From Zygotorulaspora mrakii (Eukaryota > Ascomycota > Saccharomycetes > Saccharomycetales > Saccharomycetaceae), in contig NC_050722.1 in assembly GCF_013402915.1 (NCBI RefSeq), positions 930,001 through 994,000 of the forward strand: DNA of 64,000 nucleotides. Direction: 5' to 3'. The position numbers were made by a program, and so were the translations under genes. Under the pieces are notes generated by a model that worked only from the letters and a program-made list of their open reading frames with translations, was not told the origin of the DNA and did not search any database. Positions 39,089 to 47,960 of the stretch are shown here, in pieces; position 1 is the stretch's first letter, and each line of letters opens with the position of its first letter.

Positions 39089-40828
39089 ATGACGACAAAC
39101 TCTAGCGATAACAAGCACATTGACCGCCCGTGGCTGAGAGATATTCCTTTCAACAGCAGTGAGTTGAGGGATCGTCTGATTGATCAGCCCTGGAAGGAGA
39201 TCACTCTCTTCAAAAGTCAGAAGGAGCACACCGATGGGGCTGCCGAGGGCTCCGGAGCAAGCGGTGCCAGTGACTTCTCTGCCGAAGAAAGCGATTCGAA
39301 GAACGAGGATAAAGGTTTGAGGTACCACATTTCTGGAGGATCTGCTACATCCAAAGGCTCTCGCGGACTGGGCAAATATTGGGCTATTATAACCACCGGT
39401 GCAGGTCTATTTTCTGATGGGTATATCAACAATTCTATCAGTACTGTGTCGACATGCTTGTCGACGATATATGGTGCTCAGTATACGGAATCTAGAGCGA
39501 TTCAAAACGTTTCCTCGATCGCATTTGCCGGTACCGTTATTGGTCAGTTGACTTTTGGCTACCTGGCAGATTATTACTCACGTAAGATGGCTATGTTAAC
39601 GGGTACATCGCTGTTGATTTTGTTTTCCATTCTATGTGCAGGTGCATGGGGTGTTGGCACCACGGGCACTCAGGCCGGTGGATTGTTTGCTGCTATTACG
39701 GCATATAGATTCTTCCTTGGTATCGCGATTGGCAGTGAGTATAGTAGTAGTTCACCTGCGGCCGCTGAGGCTTCAAACATGCTACCTTCAGGTAAGAGAA
39801 ACAGATATTTCTGTTGGTTTACGAATATGATGATCGATCTCGGTTTTGTTGTGAGTGCTTTTGTGCCACTTGTCCTACTTTGGATCTGTGGTGAGCGCCA
39901 TTTGACTCCTGTGTGGAGAATTACCATAGGCCTTGGTGCTATTCCACCAATTTCTCTTTTCTTCCTGAGATTGAGGTACAGGGAAAGCGATGCATTCAAA
40001 GCTACCAGATTTAGAAAAGTAATGCCTTATTGGAGAATTATTAAATTTTACTGGTTAAGACTTGCGTGTGTTTCAATCATTTGGTTCTTATACGATTTCT
40101 CGGCATACGCCTTTGGTACTTACTCCTCAATCATTATCGGAATTGTTCTAGGTGATGATGCATCACTTGTTCAAACATTTGGTTGGAATGTTGTCTTTAA
40201 TCTATTCTATATGCCGGGTGCATTTTCAGGGGCAATTTCTGCTGATTGGTTTGGACCTAGAACTACTTTGACAGTGGGTTTAATTTTACAAGCAGCTCTA
40301 GGCTTCATCATGGCAGGTGCTCTAGAACATTTGCGTAAACATATCGCAGGGTTTGTTGTTGTTTACGGTATCTTTATGACATTAGGTGAATTCTCCGCTG
40401 GTGATAATATTGGTCTATTAGCATCAAAGGTTTTTGCAGTTCCGGTTAGAGGTCAACTTTATGGTATTGCAGCCGCGGTCGGCAAAGTTGGTGCATTTGT
40501 TGGTAGTTACGTATTTCCATCGATTATTAGAAACGCGGGTGGTTTTGATACAACTTCTGGTTTGCAAGCACCTTATTGGGTAGCATCTTCCTTATGTATC
40601 TTCTCAGCTTTGGTCGCATATTTATTTTTACCAGCTGTTGATCAGGATGCAAGTGCGGAAGAAGATCGCAGATTTTTAGAATTCTTAAAGAGCACAGGAT
40701 TTGATCTATCAGAATTAGGTGACGATGGTGCTTCCGCTTCGGTTGATTATAGTTTTGAGAGCTCGACGGGATCAGAATCCTTGATCGTGAAGGAGAACGT
40801 AGAGGAAAAAAACATTGAATTGAATTAA
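39089..40828 (+). CDS. GIT1: Glycerophosphoinositol permease Git1-type (MFS)
   Basis: Plasma-membrane transporter of the major facilitator superfamily, phosphate:H+ symporter-like group, importing glycerophosphoinositol (and glycerophosphocholine in some yeasts). About 12 hydrophobic segments follow a hydrophilic N-terminus of some 100 residues. FADGYINN-like (FSDGYINNSIS), GYLADYYSRKMAM between helices 2 and 3, and the FFLGIAIGSEYSSSSPAAAE motif are those of Git1 proteins. The ATG at 39089 gives 579 aa, longer than S. cerevisiae Git1 (518), mostly at the N-terminus; the upstream TTG is not a start. In S. cerevisiae GIT1 is subtelomeric (YCR098C), so its place between ERG6 and DYN2 is not the ancestral order seen elsewhere in this window. 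A duplicate transporter of related specificity is the alternative. Confidence 0.88.
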   Translation: MTTNSSDNKHIDRPWLRDIPFNSSELRDRLIDQPWKEITLFKSQKEHTDGAAEGSGASGASDFSAEESDSKNEDKGLRYHISGGSATSKGSRGLGKYWAIITTGAGLFSDGYINNSISTVSTCLSTIYGAQYTESRAIQNVSSIAFAGTVIGQLTFGYLADYYSRKMAMLTGTSLLILFSILCAGAWGVGTTGTQAGGLFAAITAYRFFLGIAIGSEYSSSSPAAAEASNMLPSGKRNRYFCWFTNMMIDLGFVVSAFVPLVLLWICGERHLTPVWRITIGLGAIPPISLFFLRLRYRESDAFKATRFRKVMPYWRIIKFYWLRLACVSIIWFLYDFSAYAFGTYSSIIIGIVLGDDASLVQTFGWNVVFNLFYMPGAFSGAISADWFGPRTTLTVGLILQAALGFIMAGALEHLRKHIAGFVVVYGIFMTLGEFSAGDNIGLLASKVFAVPVRGQLYGIAAAVGKVGAFVGSYVFPSIIRNAGGFDTTSGLQAPYWVASSLCIFSALVAYLFLPAVDQDASAEEDRRFLEFLKSTGFDLSELGDDGASASVDYSFESSTGSESLIVKENVEEKNIELN

Positions 40829-41042
40829 TCATTTCTGTAAAACAACACCCGCTTTATTGGTTTTTTGTCTTTCTTCTCTTTCTTGCAAAGAGTACCCATA
40901 TTTATATTAATAAGAGGAAGCCTCTCGAACAAACCTTATGACGAAAAATAATACATTTGTTAAAGCCATAATTCGACTATATTTAAAAAATTTACTTATT
41001 ATGTTTATTAACATTTCAGGTATACATATCATGACAGTGACG

Positions 41043-41450
41043 TTAAGCAGTCTTAAAGACTAAATATGCTAAAGGCCCGATGTAAAAATAAACGAAATGC
41101 CCTTTCTCATGGGTTACATAACTTCCAAAATTCTTACCAACAATTACATGCCAGGTAGTATCATATTTCAAATCCAATTGTTTTTTTATCGATCCCGCAA
41201 TATCACGCTCTAATTCAAATTTGTTCGTGGCCTCCAAACTAATGGCAAATATATCGTCTTTCAATTCATCACTCTATAAATGAATGTTAGTATCATTCCT
41301 CCAACTGCTTTCCTAAATATAGCTGTTTGGGCACATACGATATCTGACGCCTTTAGAATTGCTAAATTGTATAAGTTGTCTAACGTTAGTATACCGATAT
41401 TGATTTTGAACAGCAAACTAGCCCATACGTTTAGAATTTATACTACTCAT
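41043..41450 (-). CDS. DYN2: Dynein light chain Dyn2 (LC8), three exons
   Basis: LC8 light chain of cytoplasmic dynein, also a hub in nuclear pores. The gene must be spliced. Exon 1 is 41450-41429 (22 nt, MSSINSK plus one base), exon 2 is 41361-41339 (23 nt), and exon 3 is 41273-41043. Intron 1 (41428-41362, 67 nt) begins GTATGG, with the branch sequence TACTAAC at 41391-41385 and ends TTTAG. Intron 2 (41338-41274, 65 nt) begins GTATGT, with TACTAAC at 41292-41286 and ends TATAG. The joined 91-residue protein keeps KASDI across exon 2, as in S. cerevisiae Dyn2 (92 aa, also two introns), and ends [18 protein letters not shown] LC8 core and [13 protein letters not shown]. It diverges from SNX41 over 176 bp. 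Confidence 0.95.
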
Positions 41451-41626
41451 GTTAACCTGGTATTCTCAACGAAATCCTACGCGTTAGTTGTGCCTATGCT
41501 GATACTCTTTCTATTGTTTTTAAAAGGGGATACACATCAACATGTCTCGCTTAAATCAATAAGGCTTGAAAACTCCATAGGGTTGAACGGCAAAAACAGC
41601 AAGATAACAAAGTAGGACAAAGGGAT

Positions 41627-43489
41627 ATGAACATATTCGGTGAATCAGAGGAAGAAGATAATAATCCATTTGCAGGCACAAATCATTTATATGCTTCTGG
41701 AATTGCTGCTGTGGCCGATGGAGAGGATGATTTTATCCCTAAAGGAGCAACAATATATGATGAGATCAACAAAGACAATGATGAAGGTGAGGATATTGAA
41801 ACGGGTAGCCCTGTAGACTCACCCATCAATAGTTTTACACAAAATACTATGAAGCATGATTTGAAGGAACAAGAGAAAGGAATGAACTCTTTTGAAAACG
41901 CTGCTCCCACAACAAGTACAAAGTTTGAACCATATGTTTCGTTGACAATGTCAATGGCTATAGGTTCCAATGGCCAGAACTCTGCCGAAACACCAGATAT
42001 AAATATCACAGAGGCTGGCGATTATAAGGATCCATGGGGAAAACATGCGATCGGCTATGTGATACAATTCCAGGGCAAAGAAGTTGTTAGAAGATACTCA
42101 GAATTTGATACACTTCGCCAAGCATTGATAAGACTGTTGCCAACCGTAATCATTCCACCAATACCATCTAAGCATCCTCTCATCAAATATTTTTTGAATC
42201 CATTGGCTGCGGAAAACGACTCAAAGATAATTGACAAGAGAAAAAGAATGTTGACATCATTTCTGAACAATTGCTACGCTGTAGAAGAGATAAGAAATCA
42301 GGTAGTTTTTACAAAGTTCCTGAACCCTGAGTACTCATGGCCAAATGTATTAAAATCTCCGCCAATAGCTATTTTACCGGTAAACAATTTGTTGGCACCA
42401 CCGTTAAATCCTACAAAACCAAGCCCGCTACATTTACTGCTTCCAGTTACAAAGTCGTTATCGAGACTTGATCCGCTTGCACATAATGGCAGTACGTTGG
42501 AATTGGAAAAACAATTTGCGCACCTGGAAGCCCGGTTAAAGAAATTCAGGTTGCATTTAGATCCTTCGCATAAAATAATCAAACAACATAGATTGCATTT
42601 TCATAATTTGGGATCACTGTTTGCTGAGTTAGGCGCTTATTACAATGCATTCAGCTTACAGGCCAATGTAATATCTAATGAAGACACTGTCAAAGCGATC
42701 AAAATGTTGTCAAATGCCATTGAAAAAATAGGCCATGGATTTGATGTCAACTACGTCTGTTCAGAAATTTTGATAGAAAACCTTTTGAATTCCCTAGAGG
42801 AACCAATTGGGGAAATCTTACACTTTTTGGAAGATGCACAAAGAGTGATAACGTTTAGGAAGCTGAAAAGATTGCAGTTTCAGATCATCGAACAAACCAT
42901 TCAAAAAAGAGAACTAAGAATCAAGAATTTAAAGGAGGCACAATTTCAAATGAAAAGACTACAAGAGGCATTACAAAGGAACGCTCAGGAATCTCCTACC
43001 ATAGCAGAGGCTATAAAACATATAGAGAAAAAGATGAGCTTAAGTCCGACAGATGACGTACCAAAGCAACTACAGGAATCGGAGCTGCGTCCGCAAGAAG
43101 AACAACCGCGAATAGAAGAAATTAGTGGCGAGGCACCTCCTGACAGAGACCAGATTTCAATTTCAAACAGAAGAACTACTACCCGCAAGAAAAATAGACG
43201 ATCGGGTGAACTGGAACCACATCTGTTAACAGAGCATGAAAGACAACAAGAAATTCAAAAACTTTTTAAAGAGATTGAAAAATTGAATGAATGCTTCAAA
43301 TTAATTAATAAAGACATGGAAGATGTCAACAAATCTACTTTGCAGACTTTGAGAATGTTAGAAGATTATATCAACAGGAAAATGGGCATCATGATAAAAA
43401 GTTTTACAAAATTCGTAATAAACTGGTTGACAGAGTGTTTGAAAGCCTGGAAAAATGCTAGGTTGATCGTAAACAACATCGAAACGTAA
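41627..43489 (+). CDS. SNX41: Sorting nexin Snx41
   Basis: PX-BAR sorting nexin acting with Snx4 in retrieval of the SNARE Snc1 from endosomes to Golgi. An acidic N-terminal region is followed by a PX domain at about 100-233, which holds the phosphoinositide-binding RRYSEFDTLR and a PPIPSKHPLIK loop. A long helical region (about 280-620) with heptad-like segments forms the BAR/coiled-coil part. The length of 620 aa equals S. cerevisiae Snx41 (625). Order DYN2-SNX41-RPN9 is that of YDR424C-YDR427W. Confidence 0.95.
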   Translation: MNIFGESEEEDNNPFAGTNHLYASGIAAVADGEDDFIPKGATIYDEINKDNDEGEDIETGSPVDSPINSFTQNTMKHDLKEQEKGMNSFENAAPTTSTKFEPYVSLTMSMAIGSNGQNSAETPDINITEAGDYKDPWGKHAIGYVIQFQGKEVVRRYSEFDTLRQALIRLLPTVIIPPIPSKHPLIKYFLNPLAAENDSKIIDKRKRMLTSFLNNCYAVEEIRNQVVFTKFLNPEYSWPNVLKSPPIAILPVNNLLAPPLNPTKPSPLHLLLPVTKSLSRLDPLAHNGSTLELEKQFAHLEARLKKFRLHLDPSHKIIKQHRLHFHNLGSLFAELGAYYNAFSLQANVISNEDTVKAIKMLSNAIEKIGHGFDVNYVCSEILIENLLNSLEEPIGEILHFLEDAQRVITFRKLKRLQFQIIEQTIQKRELRIKNLKEAQFQMKRLQEALQRNAQESPTIAEAIKHIEKKMSLSPTDDVPKQLQESELRPQEEQPRIEEISGEAPPDRDQISISNRRTTTRKKNRRSGELEPHLLTEHERQQEIQKLFKEIEKLNECFKLINKDMEDVNKSTLQTLRMLEDYINRKMGIMIKSFTKFVINWLTECLKAWKNARLIVNNIET

Positions 43490-43578
43490 TTTATTATTTT
43501 CTACTTCAACATGGTTCTTCCATACTATAGAACTCGCATAGTTGACATATATATTATGTATTACGGCAAGAAATATAT

Positions 43579-43605
43579 TGTCCGGCGCCCTTGCGCAACC
43601 GGACA
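43579..43605. repeat. Perfect 7-bp inverted repeat upstream of RPN9
   Basis: TGTCCGG at 43579-43585 and CCGGACA at 43599-43605 are exact reverse complements with a 13-bp GC-rich spacer. It lies between SNX41 and RPN9, in otherwise AT-rich sequence. The arrangement CGG-N13-CCG resembles an inverted half-site pair for a Zn2Cys6 dimer; it could also form a hairpin in the SNX41 3' UTR. Confidence 0.6.
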
Positions 43606-43644
43606 GAAAGTTTCCCTGAATAAAAATAAGACATATTTATTATA

Positions 43645-43653
43645 TTTGCCACC
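43645..43653 (-). promoter_or_regulatory. PACE element (Rpn4 site) of RPN9
   Basis: TTTGCCACC is the exact reverse complement of the proteasome-associated control element GGTGGCAAA bound by Rpn4. It is placed 74 bp upstream of the RPN9 ATG at 43727 chosen here. This fits proteasome gene regulation in S. cerevisiae. Confidence 0.85.
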
Positions 43654-43726
43654 TTAAAGATGAAATATGAAGCATTACAGTAACATATACAGATTGAGGC
43701 AATCCATTGCACCTTTTAACACCTTA

Positions 43727-44914
43727 ATGAGCGGCGCACATCAAATTGATACTGTGTTGAGCACACTTCGTGTGGAAGCTGACCCTGAATTAGAATCTCT
43801 TTTCTATGAATTTGAAGATCTTTACGAACAGAAATTATGGCACCAGTTGACACAGAGATTGTCGGTTTTTTTTGAAGATCCTAGATCAACACCATTAAGG
43901 TTAAGAGTTTACGATAATTTTGTTACGAGATTCTACGACAAGATCAATCAATTGAGCGTTGTAGAGTTTTTACTCTTATCCCTAAAGGACAACGATGATT
44001 TTGATGAATCCCTGAAATTCCTCATGGATTTGAAGGAATCTTTCAAAAAGATCGACGAGAAGACTCAAAGAAACAATGGGCTAAAGAATCACGATTTTGG
44101 CTGTTTGCTTATAGATATTGAAATTGCAAGAATATATCTATTCAAGGGCGAATTGGTCAAAAGCAGAGATTCACTCGACGACTTGGAAAAGGTGCTAGAC
44201 ATGGAGGATTCAGTTCCGCTTAAAATCACCAATGCATTCTATTCCACAAATGCTGAATACTACGGTTTAAAAAAAGATTTCAATTCCTTTTACTACACAA
44301 GTCTGTTGAATTTATCTACGATGACCACACCGGAACAACAAGGTCGCGATGAACAAGAAATGAAGGAACTCGCGTATAAATTAAGTATCGCCGCTTTGCT
44401 GGGGGATAAGATTTATAATTTTGGAGAAATCTTGAACCATCCAATAATGAATAGCATTGTAGCGGATCCACAATATAAATGGCTTTTCGATTTACTTAAC
44501 GCATTGACCTCTGGTGACTTTACAAAGTTTGATAAACTTATTGGTGTACAAATTCCCAAGGTGCCCATACTCGCAGAGAATGAATCATTTTTGAGACAAA
44601 AAATATGCTTGGTGACTCTTGTAGAGAGTGTTTTTACCAAAGATATTAGAGCTCTGTCATTCGAAGATATTGCATCAGCTACTCATCTACCAAAGGATAA
44701 CGTTGAACATTTGGTAATGAGAGCAATAAGTTTGAACTTAATCAAGGGTTCGATTGATCAAGTCAACGAATTGGTCACTGTCACTTGGGTTCAACCACGT
44801 ATTATCAATAGTGAACAAATTTCAAGAATGAGGGACAAGCTGGTTGATTGGAATGAAGAAGTTGCCAAGTTAGGTGAAAAAATTGATGCTCATGGTAAAT
44901 CAATCTGGGTATAG
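43727..44914 (+). CDS. RPN9: 26S proteasome lid subunit Rpn9
   Basis: PCI-domain subunit of the proteasome regulatory particle lid. From ATG 43727 the 395-residue product aligns end to end with S. cerevisiae Rpn9 (393 aa): HQIDTVLSTLRVEADPELESL at the start, FYDKINQLSVVEFLLLSLKD, and a C-terminal PCI winged helix with HLPKDNVEHLVMRAISLNLI and SIDQVNELVTVTWVQPR, ending GKSIWV. An in-frame ATG 20 codons upstream (43667) would add a stretch with no counterpart in S. cerevisiae and would lie only 14 bp from the PACE element, so it is not preferred. A 7-codon uORF at 43660-43683 also precedes the start. Confidence 0.95.
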   Translation: MSGAHQIDTVLSTLRVEADPELESLFYEFEDLYEQKLWHQLTQRLSVFFEDPRSTPLRLRVYDNFVTRFYDKINQLSVVEFLLLSLKDNDDFDESLKFLMDLKESFKKIDEKTQRNNGLKNHDFGCLLIDIEIARIYLFKGELVKSRDSLDDLEKVLDMEDSVPLKITNAFYSTNAEYYGLKKDFNSFYYTSLLNLSTMTTPEQQGRDEQEMKELAYKLSIAALLGDKIYNFGEILNHPIMNSIVADPQYKWLFDLLNALTSGDFTKFDKLIGVQIPKVPILAENESFLRQKICLVTLVESVFTKDIRALSFEDIASATHLPKDNVEHLVMRAISLNLIKGSIDQVNELVTVTWVQPRIINSEQISRMRDKLVDWNEEVAKLGEKIDAHGKSIWV

Positions 44915-44947
44915 AAGAGCGCAAAAAGATACGCCAGTGTATAAAAG

Positions 44948-45706
44948 CTATGTAAATTTTAAATTATCCAATAAATATCTTGCCAATTTTGGATTTTCAT
45001 AAACTTCATTATGCAATCCCATATCACTGAAATAACTAATGTAGGGGATTGCATTCTCTTGCAAAAGATCGGCCATGTATCTGGGCTGGCGTAGTGTCAG
45101 CAATTCGTCCTTATATGAGTGCAGCAAATGAATATAGGAAATCCAACATGGAAGCCTCTTGATTGAATAGCTAAGCTCCTCAAACTCTTTGCCATTATTT
45201 TGGAAGGCCTGAGACACAAAATATATGTATTCCGGATACTCATCCAATAATTCAGAAATGGAGAATATTCCGTCGATCAAATACAAACCTGTCAGACACG
45301 ACTGAACATATATTAACTTTTCTGATGACGAACATAGTTCATTGGTAGCAGTAGCAGTAGCAACTTGCCATGCCAATGTTGCCCCAACAGAATGTCCCAC
45401 CAGTTGTAATTTCTTAATACCTTTATCCTTGATCAGTCTATATAAATTCTCAATTACATCACAAATATGCGTAGGATGTTTTACCGTGGGTGACAATCGG
45501 TATGTGATCCCATACATAGCGTAATCCAAATCATTGTCCGACATGTTCAACATTGCTCCACATAGAAACTCAAAGTCATTAGGTGTATTTTTTTCATCTA
45601 TCCAGGCACCACCATGGATAAAGACTATAGCATTTGGTGACCTATTTTTAACCGGCTCATAGAAGCTCACAGATCTATCATATAACCTATCAATGTTTTT
45701 AGTCAT
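44948..45706 (-). CDS. BNA7: Kynurenine formamidase Bna7
   Basis: Hydrolyses N-formylkynurenine to kynurenine in de novo NAD synthesis from tryptophan. It is an alpha/beta hydrolase with the oxyanion motif HGGAW (31-35), nucleophile Ser106 in GHSVGA, and likely Asp200 (HSYKDELL) and His232 (GLHNEVY) completing the triad. The length is 252 aa against 261 in S. cerevisiae. It is convergent with RPN9 (33 nt apart), as YDR427W/YDR428C. Confidence 0.95.
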   Translation of the reverse strand: MTKNIDRLYDRSVSFYEPVKNRSPNAIVFIHGGAWIDEKNTPNDFEFLCGAMLNMSDNDLDYAMYGITYRLSPTVKHPTHICDVIENLYRLIKDKGIKKLQLVGHSVGATLAWQVATATATNELCSSSEKLIYVQSCLTGLYLIDGIFSISELLDEYPEYIYFVSQAFQNNGKEFEELSYSIKRLPCWISYIHLLHSYKDELLTLRQPRYMADLLQENAIPYISYFSDMGLHNEVYENPKLARYLLDNLKFT

Positions 45707-45910
45707 GTCTCGGACGCATTCATTGATTTCTGTACCAGTAAATCGAAACTTATAAAGTGACTTATCTCAACACGAAAAAATGATGGATGTTACAATTTGA
45801 TTTTGGAAACACCTACGTATGAATAATGCATAATAGTATATATGTGGAAATGTTACCGTTATACAAAGATTGTGAAGAAGATATGGATGAATGTCTAATA
45901 TGTTACATTA

Positions 45911-46756
45911 TTATTCTTTCGTCTTTGGCTTGGACCATTCAACACGTAAGATCAAGTTCATAAAACCTCTTCCATCTAAGAAATGCAAAGCCTTTTCAGC
46001 TACCTCTTCACTTACAAAAGTGACGAATGCAAGTCCCCTTGATTTACCAGTTTCTCTATTCCTAACCACAACAACTTTAGGAATCGGGCCAAATGGAAAT
46101 AATAGTTCTTCTTTTAGTGTATTCTCGTCTGCATTTTCGTTCAATTGTGTTATCTTCAAAGTACTCATATCATCACGCTCTCTAGCATCTCTATAAGCGT
46201 CTGACGATGGATCCTTGGCACCGGCACGGCGAGAAGGCGGAACATATCTGGATCCACCTTCCCCACCAGCAGTGGCACTTGCATCAGCTGGGATTGGTGT
46301 TGCTTCTGGGGCACCGGGGCCTTCGCCAGAGCCATCGGCAGCTGCAGCTGCAGGATCCTCCAAGGCAGCGATATCGTTTAGTATACTCTTGAAAGGACAG
46401 TTCATGGTATAATGCGCACCACCACATAATCTACAACTGATAACAGTCTCCGAGGTGATCTTTGATTTCTGAGTCTCCTCTTGCTCCATCTGCCTCCAGT
46501 TTCTGCTCAATCTCAGCTGGACTTCTTCACCCACTTGCGTCGTAGAGTGATTGGGACCCGCTGGTGAGCCTTTCTCCTGTCCATATTTCACCCATTGTCT
46601 CCTCAAAGCGACTGACCTGTGCACCTTTTCTGTAACTTTGATCTCTTTAATCTTCTGAGTTATCTTATACTTCTGGCCATCTTCAATCCTGTAACTTATA
46701 ACAGACTTTGATCCGTCTGAGTTCTCAATAACCTCTGGCTGAAGCACGTCACTCAT
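45911..46756 (-). CDS. TIF35: Translation initiation factor eIF3g (Tif35)
   Basis: Subunit g of eIF3, which promotes scanning and reinitiation on the 40S subunit. The N-terminal part binds eIF3i. A zinc knuckle [13 protein letters not shown] is present at Cys108, Cys111, His115 and Cys120. A C-terminal RRM spans about 197-281, with RNP1-like [10 protein letters not shown]. The length is 281 aa against 274 in S. cerevisiae; the extra residues are an alanine/glycine-rich linker near 135-165. PAC and RRPE elements lie upstream. It diverges from MRPL39. Confidence 0.96.
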   Translation of the reverse strand: MSDVLQPEVIENSDGSKSVISYRIEDGQKYKITQKIKEIKVTEKVHRSVALRRQWVKYGQEKGSPAGPNHSTTQVGEEVQLRLSRNWRQMEQEETQKSKITSETVISCRLCGGAHYTMNCPFKSILNDIAALEDPAAAAADGSGEGPGAPEATPIPADASATAGGEGGSRYVPPSRRAGAKDPSSDAYRDARERDDMSTLKITQLNENADENTLKEELLFPFGPIPKVVVVRNRETGKSRGLAFVTFVSEEVAEKALHFLDGRGFMNLILRVEWSKPKTKE

Positions 46757-46833
46757 TTCTTGCCTATATACTTGATGTTATCGTGGAAAGCCTTCTGATG
46801 AATCTCTGTTGCGACTTCTCAGATTATTGAATC

Positions 46834-46900
46834 GCTCATCTTGTATCACATCTCCACCGATTCTGCCTTCATTCAATATTTTTTTTCTGAAAATTTTTCA
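46834..46900 (-). promoter_or_regulatory. PAC and RRPE elements of the TIF35 promoter
   Basis: GCTCATC at 46834-46840 is the PAC core GATGAGC on the minus strand, 78 bp upstream of the TIF35 ATG. TGAAAATTTTTCA at 46888-46900 is an RRPE match. The pair is typical of ribosome-biogenesis and translation-factor genes. MRPL39, on the other side, is 138 bp away and could also be affected. Confidence 0.75.
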
Positions 46901-47037
46901 ATGTCGTGCAGAGCGCTTGGAACAAACGGAGGTAAAAGTTGCCCACCATTAAGACTTATAGAACTAAAAGATCCGTGCTAGTGAAACGGGATTCCTAAAA
47001 GTTTGGACCTGAGCATTGGTTAAAGTGCTTTTAAGCG

Positions 47038-47250
47038 ATGGCGAAGGCCAAGAGTAAGAACACGATCATCAAGCTGATCTCGACAGCCGCAACGGGGTTT
47101 AGCCGTCATATTACAGTAAGCAGGGGCGCTCCTCTTGTGACGCAAGTGAGATACGACCCAGTAGCGCAGCGTCATGTCCTATTTAAGGAAGCCAAGAAGC
47201 GGAAAGTGGCTGAAAAAAAGCCCTTAGACTTCTTGAGAACTTCCAAATGA
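47038..47250 (+). CDS. MRPL39: Mitochondrial ribosomal protein bL33m (Mrpl39)
   Basis: Small mitochondrial large-subunit protein of the bL33 family. The 70 residues match S. cerevisiae Mrpl39 (70 aa) over the whole length: [20 protein letters not shown] at the start, then [20 protein letters not shown] and the basic tail [20 protein letters not shown]. The bL33 zinc cysteines are absent, as in the yeast mitochondrial protein. It is YML009C, placed here between the chromosome IV gene TIF35 and SPT5. Confidence 0.96.
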   Translation: MAKAKSKNTIIKLISTAATGFSRHITVSRGAPLVTQVRYDPVAQRHVLFKEAKKRKVAEKKPLDFLRTSK

Positions 47251-47429
47251 CTCGAACGGGCTTTCACTTAGTGAATATTCTTTGTAAATAACTTGTGGCG
47301 TTATGTTATTAAACCGACAAGAGATGAAAATAATGAAATTATAAATACAAATATAACTACATATGTAATGCGATAATAAACATGAATAGGTTTGTCATTT
47401 CTTTTTAGTTATTGTTGATGTGAAGTTTC

Positions 47430-47960
47430 TCAGGCACCCCATGTACTGCCGTTTCCGTAACTGGATCTGTTACCTTGATCACCCCAGGCTGACTTATTAC
47501 CAGTCTCTTGTTGAGCGCCGCCCCAGGTCGAATTATGGCCCTGCTGTGCTGCGCCGCTGTTTCCCCAAGAAGAGGATCCACCATTATTAGTATTGTTGTT
47601 ACCGCCCCAGGTTGATGTACCACCGTAAGCAGATTTGTCACCGCGACCACCCCAAGTAGAGGACGCGCCATTGGCTTCACCTCCGGACGCCCATGTGGAT
47701 GCACCACCCCAGCTTGACTTGTTACCCCACGCTGAATTTCCGCCCCATGTTGATGTGGCTCCAGAACCTTGACCACCCCAGGTGGATGTACCACCCCAGG
47801 ATGACGCGTTTCCGGCGCCTTGGCCACCCCAGGTGGATGCACCACCCCATTGAGAGCTGCCACCCCAAGCAGAAGCACCACCTGCCGCTTGTGCAGTAGC
47901 AGCAGGCGTCTTACCTCCATCGAACGAACTCCAGCCTGGTGTCATTCCGCCCGATAATGG
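47430..47960 (-). repeat. Spt5 C-terminal S/T-x-W-G repeat region
   Basis: Degenerate tandem repeat encoding S/T-x-W-G-G units separated by short Gly/Ala/Asn/Gln linkers. I count about 15 tryptophan units and two tyrosine variants (SAYGG, SSYGN). It corresponds to the CTR of Spt5, a target of the Bur1 kinase in S. cerevisiae. Confidence 0.85.

Noticed and set aside
41280..41615. 111-codon + strand frame upstream of SNX41
   Set aside because: It overlaps DYN2 exons 1 and 2 and both introns in antisense. The splice signals and conserved DYN2 peptide explain the sequence better.
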